This document shows positions 50,635-59,600 of a stretch of 64,000 bases of DNA, in pieces. The DNA comes from Nelumbo lutea (lineage: Eukaryota > Streptophyta > Magnoliopsida > Proteales > Nelumbonaceae): assembly GCA_022828595.1 (NCBI GenBank), contig JAKGHH010000006.1, forward strand, positions 10,230,633-10,294,632. Direction: 5' to 3'. Both the position numbers and the translations under genes were made by a program. Position 1 is the first letter of the stretch, and each line of letters begins with the position of its first letter. A model generated the notes under the pieces. That model saw only the letters and a program-made list of their open reading frames with translations, was not told where the DNA came from and searched no databases.

Positions 50635-53600
50635 TCTCTCTTCGAGGCCCATGGGCCAGCACGACACGGCATGACAACACGTGTCGTGCCGCTTGATTCC
50701 ATAAGAAAATTTAACATTACTGATTCTCCGTACTTAGTACCGGATCATTCACTAGATAAATTACAAACTAAAGTGTGGCAGTGGTGCAAAAGGCTTCTGG
50801 TAGACATACACTTATTTAAACAGACCCCTGAAGTATCTAACAATTAAATTAAGTATACCTAAAGTTTAAAAACCTACTTAAAGTACCCTTGAATGATTTC
50901 CCTTTTCATTACATTGGGCCATTAAATTGGGTAAAAGACTTTTTTGCCCTTAATTATTCTTAAAATTTTCAAATTATTCAAAAATTAAACAAAAATATGT
51001 GCCAGTAAGCTCAACAATATCCAGCCTCAACCTCAGCCTCAGCCTCTCTCTCTCTCTCTCTCTCTCAGACGCGAACTGACACACTTTTCACTATTAAAAT
51101 TGCAGCTCACAGTCACCGCGAACACAGTCATTGGCAAACACAACCACCATTGGGCTTCGGGCTTTTTATTAGGGTCGGGCTCGAGCCCAAGTTGTAGGCC
51201 CGTTGGTCAGGCCGGGCTCGGGCTCGGGCTCGGGCTCGGGCCTAACAAATTTTTATTCATGAAGAGTAAAAGCCCGGCCCGGCCCATGAACAGGTCTAAG
51301 TCTTACACACAATTTTCCAATTTATAAGATGATCTCTCCACCTTCCCCCAATTCCCACAAAAAAATCCCTCATAGCCTTCTCTAATTTCAACACCTCCCT
51401 CTACAGTATCCTAAGATTGAGAGGTAGTAGACTGGCAAATTTGCTATTATCAAGGTTATCCTTCCTCCTAGAGAAATGTAATTCCTCTTCAAGTTGCTAG
51501 CCTCTTAGCAAATCTTTCGACTATGGGTGCCCAAAACCTACTTTCTCGAGGGTTGTCTCCTAAAGGCATACCAAGGTATTTCATCGAACACTTAGAGGAA
51601 GGTAACCAAGGGATTCTGCTACTGCACTTAGTTCTTCCTCACTTAAATTTATTCCATCCACACAACTCTCCTCGAAATTGATCCTTAGCTTAGAAATACC
51701 TTCAAACAACTTCACTGCTTTTGTTAGTAGCCTACTAAACACATCTACCACCAATGTAAAAAGAAAGGGTGAAAGGGGATCTCACTGCCTTAAACCTCTA
51801 TCGCTAGGAAAAATCTTTAACCACCCCATTAACAATGATCGAATAATGGCAAGTTTGTAAACAACCCCCAATCCATTCACATATGCCTCGAGCAGGAAGG
51901 ATCAATCTACCAAGTCATAGGCATTTTCCAAATCCAACTTACACACAAAGCCTTTCTTTTTCCTTTTCATTCCCTCTACACATTCATTAGCCATCAAAAT
52001 TTGATCAGTGATCTATGTACCTTGAATGAAAGCCCCTTGGAACTGACTAATCAAAGATGAGAGGACCCCGTTCAATATCAATGACACCACTTCAGCCAGA
52101 ATTTTATAAGTATTGGTCACCAAACTAATGGGTCTAAAGTCTTTTGGGTGATAAGCTTCCAATTTCTTTGGTATTAGAGATAAGGTGGCATTAGCTCCTA
52201 TGCTGATAAAGTGCTCACTAGAAAACTCCTCAAAAACTACCTAGAGAACAGATTTAATAATCTCCCAACAATCTTGATAAACGGCCATTGTGAGCCCATC
52301 CAAGCCCAGAGCTTTCGACCTATCCAAAGAGAACACAACCCTTCTAACTTCATCCAACTCAAAGCCCATGTCTAAAGCACTGGTCAATTCTCCATCCAAC
52401 CTCAACCACTCCAATCTTTCCACCCTAATCCTTCGACCTCCCTGCCTTATGAATACTACCTTGAAGTGATCCACAAAACATTTAGTAATCCTTTCTTGAT
52501 CCTCCAACGTTTCCTTGTCCACTTCCAATTTAGCCACAAAATGCTTTCTTCTCCTCCCATTAGCAATTGCATGGAAAAATATTGTATTACCATCCCCCTC
52601 CTTGATCCATTTATGTCTTAATTTAAGTGCCTAACATATCTCTTCTCTTAATAATATTTCTTCTAGTTCCTTCTTTAAAGTCCATCTAAAACCCCTTTCC
52701 CCAGTTAAAATGCCTAAAGTCTCCTTAGCATCCAATTATTCAATACTAGAGGTCGCATTTAATTTCTTTTCCTCAAGTCTTCTGAATTGATCCTTGTTCC
52801 ATCCTAATTGGGCAATGATCAAAGGTGACTCTTGGTACTGCCCTAGCCATTAATCTAATTTCGAACAAGGGGAACTCTATAAGCTGGATCAAGTAAACAT
52901 ACACTGTTGCAAAGGTATCTCTTTTTTAGCTCACATAGTTCATAGAATTCATTAAATTTCCTCATACTAGCAGTGATCCGTTGGTTTGTATTGTTCGTCA
53001 TTGATGAACCTAACCCCATTTCCCAAGGATTCCCTATCAAAGAAGTTTGGGCACAACCTATTCCCCCAAAAACTGTTGTATTCTACTGAGAAGTCTTCTA
53101 TGGGAAAATCAATACTTTGGAAAACTTACAGAAAAGGAGACCCTCTCTTTGTCTTTCCCCAAATTGGTGTTCCTTGTGTAAGGCCGAGAATGAGGACTGT
53201 TTCCATTTGCTGATATCTTGTTCCTTTGCTACAGCTATATGGAGGTGGAGCCTTTGTTTATTTGGAGGTAGGTGGTCTATGCCTTCTGATTTAAGCATGT
53301 TATTCAACCCATCTGTCTTTGTTTGGCACACTAGAAGAGGTAAGGTCAAGTGGAAATGTGTTAGGGCAGCCACTCTGTGGACTCTTTGGGAGGAAAGGAA
53401 TGCAAGAATTTTCTTAGAGAAGGAAAGAGGGTTAGATGAAATGAAGGATTATATCCTAACAGGAGCAATCCATTGGCTGAAAACTGTGGATATCTTTGAC
53501 GACTTGTGGAGGAATTCGCTAGTAATAGCTAACACTTCAACAAAGAATGATAGAATTCTGTTAGAATGGGTTCCGCCTTTGGAAGGTGTCATCAAGCTGA

Positions 53601-56600
53601 ACTTTGATGGAAGCAGCCAAGGCAACCCCGGGCCTTCAGGTATAGGGGGTATCCTGAGAAATAAGGGCAGCAACATAATTTCCCTATTCTCAGGACCGGT
53701 GGGAATGGGGGATTCCACAAGGGCAGAAATCCTTGCTGCAGTACAAGGAATTCAGATCGCCAACCAGCTTGGGGTGGAGCATCTCCAAGTTGAAGGGGAC
53801 TCTCAGGTGGTAACAAGGTGGCTCCTAAACTTGGATACCACCATTTGGGGATACAAAGATCTCATCAAAAAAGTAAAGTGGTTAACCAGCAATATGAGAG
53901 CTGAGGTAAAATGGGTTAGTAGGTCTGCTAATTCTTTGGCCGATGCTTTAGCCAAACAGGGGGTTTCTAGGGAAGATCTTTTTTGTGCTTCTTTGTAAAT
54001 TGTTATTAATTTAGAAATCTATACTTAACTAGCCCGGAGAGGTTGCAACTCGTGCCTTTCCTTGGGGATTTTGTACTATTGTCTATTGCTGATTATTAAA
54101 ATCATTTCAATTATCAAAAAAAAAAATCTAATCACATTAAAATCTCCCCCAAGACACCAAGTCCCCTAATGTCAAAAAATTTCTCCCACATCATTTCTCT
54201 CTATAAAATACTTTTAAAATGCATCATCTATCAAAGTATTGACACGTATCGGCCGATACGTATCATTCCAAGACCCCTCTGATACACCCCTATAGTGGGT
54301 GTATCGGGGGTCTGACCAGTTCAAGGGGTGGAGACCTAAACCGGCCCCCCTGAACTGGTTTTAGAAAAAAAAAAGTATCAATCGGGCGTATCGATATTTT
54401 GAACCTTGGAATCAACATATTCCCTAGTAAGCACTACCAACACTATGTAGAGTATAACAGATAGTATTATAACATAAGTTGGTAACAATATTGTTAGATA
54501 TATGGAGTAGCAATGTTATTGCCTACCTAGCGTACATGATTACCGCTTTGAACCAGCTCAGGATTCATTTCAAACATAAAATGTTAGTTTTTATTTGTGT
54601 TGTAAATTATTTTATATCAATTTTTCTTCATTTTGCATTTTCTATAGGTTCAATTTTGCTTGAACACATTCTATTATGTAACTTTGGATCTTAAGGTTTG
54701 TATAGAACACAGTTCCTCGAGCTTTATGCCCTCTCAAACCTTAAAGGTGAATTTTTCTCAAGATTGGGAACACTTTCCCCCAAGGGTAAATTGGGACTTA
54801 GGCTAAGGGAAAGCCTATAATGCCTCTCTTATCCAATTACTTGGTCTTTAGGAGACAATGGTCTCGGATCAAAATTTTGAGGATACTAGGATTTTGCTAC
54901 CCTCACCTGATGGTCTTTCCACCTGCTCCTTTTTCAAAAACCTTACTGATGAGAGCAGATTTGGCCCTCCACTGACATCATGACACATGGCATTTTGGAA
55001 CAACTAGGTGACACCCCAGAACCACCTAGGAGACAACTTGCCTTAGCCAAAATGATGGAGTCCCAGCTGGCGACCTGCCTCTGTCGCCGACTTGGCAACC
55101 TACCCCCGCCGCCGACCTGGTGACCTAGCAACCTGCCTCCGCCACCAACCTGGCGACCTGCCTCTGTTAAAGACCTGGCAACCTGCCTCCACCGCCGACC
55201 TGGCGACTTGCCTCTATCGCCGACCTGGCGACCTACCTCCACCAACCTGGTGGAAACCTAGCTGGCAACCTCGTCCACAACTCGGGGCGACTAGCAGCAC
55301 CTCGTCCATGGGCGACCTGTGGTACCTCGTCAGTACCGACCGAAGCGGCCTCGACATGAGGAGCGACCTCCCTCGAGGGCTTGCCAACCTGATTGAGGTC
55401 CAAGAGTGGCCTCCCTCGAGGGCATGCATCCCATCACTCCCAAGTCTCTCAGAAGTAGCTCTCACACCAAATGTTTTGGAGGAAACCGAGTAAGGCGCAA
55501 AGATTAGCCTACGTGCACGACTACCTCCGAGGACTTTGGAGCAATTAGGCACGTCTTCCCAGTGATCCCAAACGCGTTGCGTGATGCCCACACCAAACAA
55601 TGCCTATTAAAAGGCCTTACCTCCAACATTAGAAGGTACATGCGCAATTTAGTTCTCGTAGCTCTCTAGCTCTCTTACTTCAGCTCTCTCACAGAATCTT
55701 TGCATTCGCTGACTTAAGCATCAGAGTGCCCACCCCGGGTAAAGCAACCTGGGCACTCTAACACTGTTTCCTTGTAGGTCGCATCAGAGTCACCTCTCTA
55801 GCTCGTCACCAGTCAACCAGGCATCAGAGCCACCTCTCCAGCTCATCACCAGTCAGCTAGGCATCAGAGCCATCTCTCCAACTAGTCATCGTCCAGCTAG
55901 GCATCAAAGCCACCTCTCTAGCTTGTCATCATTCAGCTAGGCATCAGGAGCCACCTCTCCAACTCGTTGCCATTCAGCTAGGCATCAGGAGCCACCTCTC
56001 AAACTCGTTACCATCCAGCTAGGCATCAGAGTCACCTCTCTAGCTCGTCACCATAGCTAGGCATCAGAAGCCACCTCTCCAACTCGTCACCATCCAGCTA
56101 GGCGTTAGAGCCACCTCCTAGCTCGTCACCATTCAGCTAGGCGTCCAAGCCATCATCCAGGTGGGAACCATTCAGCTAGGCATCTGAGTCACCAGCTAGC
56201 TGGGAGCTACCAAAACGCGCATCATCACTTACCTTGCTTATTTCCTTAAACCTTGACTTCTAGGTGAAAGAGATTTGGAGTAAGCCTATTCCACCTACAA
56301 TTTAAGCAATCTATTGGGAAATTTTCCTTGGAAAGATTAACACTTGTGATTTCTTGCAGAAAAGAAGCCCTAACTCTTGCCTTTCTCCTCGTATGTTCTT
56401 CTCATGTAGGGCTAGTTGTGAAACCCTATCCCATCTATTAATCACCTACTCTTACATGCATTGTATCTGGGAATATTTCTTTTCTCTTTTTGTTTGCAGG
56501 TGGGATCCTCCTCAAGATGCGGTTGGTATCTTTAGTTCTAAATTCTTGAGACAACCAAAGAAAAAAGGGAGGATATTATGGAAAGTAATAAAGGCAGCTA

Positions 56601-59600
56601 TAGTCTGGGTTGTTGGGAAGAGTGTAATGGAAGAATCATCAAGAGGAAGAGTAGATCTTTGGAGGAGGTAATAGACAGCATAAAGATAAAGTCTACACTG
56701 GGTGAAAACCTTGGAAAGCTTTCAGAACTTCCCTGTAAATGAAATAATAAGAGCCTGGAATAAGGCGGCACAATTCTCTAGAGTAAAAGACAGGATAAAG
56801 ATGATATGGAAACCCCTAGAAGGCAACAGGGTAAAACTGAATTTTGATGGAAACTCTTTTGGAAACCCAGGCATGGCAGGAATAGGAGGTGTATTCAGGG
56901 ACTCCCAAAGCAGGATATTAGCACTATATTCAGGGCATATTGGAATGAAAAACTCTTTAAAAGCTGAACTGATGGCATTGTTGCAGGATTTAAGATTAGC
57001 AAAACGGTTGGACTATAGACAGGTGGAGGTGGAAGGGAACTCCAAGTTAATTATCCCATGGGCAAGTTGCAATAGACACATCCCCTGGACTCTCAAACAT
57101 GGATTTAGGGAAGTGGAAAGTATTGCAAAGGACCTTAACATTGATTTCAAGTGGGTGAGAAAGACAGCAAATGGGATGGCAGATGCCCCTGTCAAATAAA
57201 GGGTTTCGAGGCAGCAACTCTTTTTGGCCTACTAGTTAATTGAACGTATTAACTACATTTATCATTTTAATAAAATTCTTTTCTGCTGATTAAAAAAAGG
57301 TTTATAGGACAACTTCACAACATATTATTTTGTCTATAATCTTAGTTTCCTAGATTTGTTTAATGATTTGGAATAAGATAATAATTTAGAAGGGTTTCTT
57401 TTATCATTTTATAAAACACCATTCTATATTTTTGCATATTAATGTTTCCACCACGTCTATGATTTTTACAATATTTCCAACCTTTCCGACATGTTTCCTA
57501 TATTTGGCCGACCGACATTTCCATGGACACCAACATTTTAAACCTTGCTTCCAACTATATGGGGTCGGCTACATGAATCCTATTTCACCATTCCATTCAG
57601 TTCAGTGCCATATCCATTGTTAAAATTATGGGCACCTAAATCATTTCTTATTACTTCCACCCAAGTCCTTTTCAGTCTCCCTCTAGCTCTTCTAGCCCCT
57701 TCAGATTGTAACAGATCAATTTTTCTAACAAGTATTGTAGATGATCCTCTATGCACCATCTGTAATTGGTGCATAGAATTGGCAACAAAAAATATCACTT
57801 TTTCGAGGTCCTTATATGATGATATACAACATGAGGATACAATTGGCAACAAAAAGATAAGCATATTATGTGATATGTAACCAAATGACTTGGAACTGAT
57901 TAAAACTTTAAAGCACCACCCAAACAATTAGATGGAACTCCATCTCCATTAAAGGATATGAACAGAAAATTCCTGTCACATGAGTATAAAAATTGAGTGA
58001 TAATATTAGAAATCTTAGTTATCAGGTTATTGGTGCATGCATACTTCTGGACCAAATTGGAACCCTCTCTCAAAGCATTGCCTAATGCTCGCCATGCTCC
58101 TGAAGCAAAGCTTTCCACTGAGTTGTCAAGAACCTTAAGACCCTGCAGGAAGAAAAATCTTAAAACCAGAATATCTTTAAGGAAAAAAAAAATTAAAGGC
58201 AAAATCATACTTAATAAAAAAAAGACAAGCCAAATAACATCTGGAGAGAAAAAAGACGCATTGGATAGCTGATTTGGTTCAATGTAGGTTATGAGCTTAC
58301 ATCTACACATTTTAGAGAAAGTCTGCGGTAAAATACCTACAATACTAAATTTAATACTCCCTAAGAGAATAATAATTCATAAACAATACAAACCAAGCCT
58401 TAAAAGTACTAATATTCCCAGGAAGTATATGGAAAAGAAGTATAACCAGTAAAAGGTTGGCTCATAAATTAACAGAGTAACACAAGCATCAATGCATAAT
58501 GAAATAAAATGTAGATCATCATCCATAATAGAAGATAAATTAGCAACAAACTTACAAACCTACTTCTGAATTAGAGGTATTATTTACCTGCCCCAGGAAA
58601 GAATCCTCACTGGCTTTTTCCAACTTATCAAGAGCAGCCTTCCGCAGTTTGTCATTCTCATCTGCATGTTCCCCTTCAATTGCTGAGTCCTCTAATTCTT
58701 CTTCCACCTTAGGAGATTCAGAGTCAGGACTAATATTTTGCATATCTGTAATGCCCTTTGTTGCATTCTTAGCAACTGCAACTGCCTGAATTCACAAACC
58801 AGAGGTCTATTACTGAAATATATCATAATGAAAAATCTGAATGCATTTTCATGCTTGAGTATTGAAAAGGACTCAGGTAACACTATAAGAGGAACTTGAC
58901 CAAACGAAACAAACATTATAAGACCAGGAAAAACTGTAAGAAGCACCATTGCATCTGGAACCAATATTCAAAATTTTGATACATATCGGACCGTATCAGA
59001 TGCCAAAATAAAGAATCAGAGAATCTTGAATGATAACTGTATTAGTTGTATCAGGAGGATTATCTGTGTATTAAGAAAAATAAGATAGACCATGATATAG
59101 ATGTCAAAAAAACAAAAAGAAATCAGAGAATCTTGAATAATAATTGTATTAGTTGTATCAGAAGGATAATCTAGGTATTTCCAGGCAAGATCTCCACAAT
59201 ATGCATCAGAATCAGGAACCAAATGGATGGTTCAATACCTGCTATTTTAGCTACCAAGTGCAAAATCTGCAACTAAATGTTGACAGAGACAAACAGTTCA
59301 AGAATACTATTCAGTTTTAGTGCTTTGAGGTCGGGACAGCAATTTTTGGTCTGGGTTACCTCAGAAGATGTAGTTTCTGGACAATTGTGTTACATAAATA
59401 TCTTTTCTGATGGATGAAGATCGGGTTCATAGTTTTCAAGGCGTCTAGGCGATTCTGGGAGACACTGGGGCGCCTAGTCGCCTAGGCGATAAAAATTTTA
59501 TAATATGAAAAACTGACTTTTGGCTGGTTTCCTAGTTTTATATACCATTCAGCATGTATGTTAATTGAAAAATAGCAATTCTCCTTGTTAAGAACATTAA

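Larger units (their letters stand above)
51365..54228 (-). mobile_element. L1-type LINE fragment split by a second LINE
   Basis: Minus-strand reverse transcriptase text (52537-52241, [11 protein letters not shown] and [20 protein letters not shown]) and more C-terminal parts down to about 51365. The endonuclease side continues to about 52990. After the plus-strand insertion (53000-54127), endonuclease-like sequence resumes at 54128-54228 (AATCACATTAAAATCTCCCC, comparable with 43754-43780 of the intron 6 LINE). Confidence 0.78.
45989..58044 (-). other. Intron 3 of the FAM114-like gene (12,056 bp)
   Basis: GT donor at 58044-58043 and AG acceptor at 45990-45989. From its acceptor side it holds about 1 kb without known elements (46.0-47.05 kb), minus-strand LINE fragments (47.05-50.2 kb), a CT tract with a hAT fragment, a hAT MITE fragment, a minus-strand LINE interrupted by a plus-strand LINE (51.3-54.2 kb), a MITE, minisatellites with gypsy-LTR-like DNA (54.9-56.2 kb), another LINE (56.26-57.3 kb) and an RTE fragment. 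Confidence 0.85.

Noticed and set aside
55092..55493. 133-aa open frame
   Set aside because: Its first half is the translation of the GCGACCTGCCTC minisatellite; repeats in multiples near three create open frames by chance.
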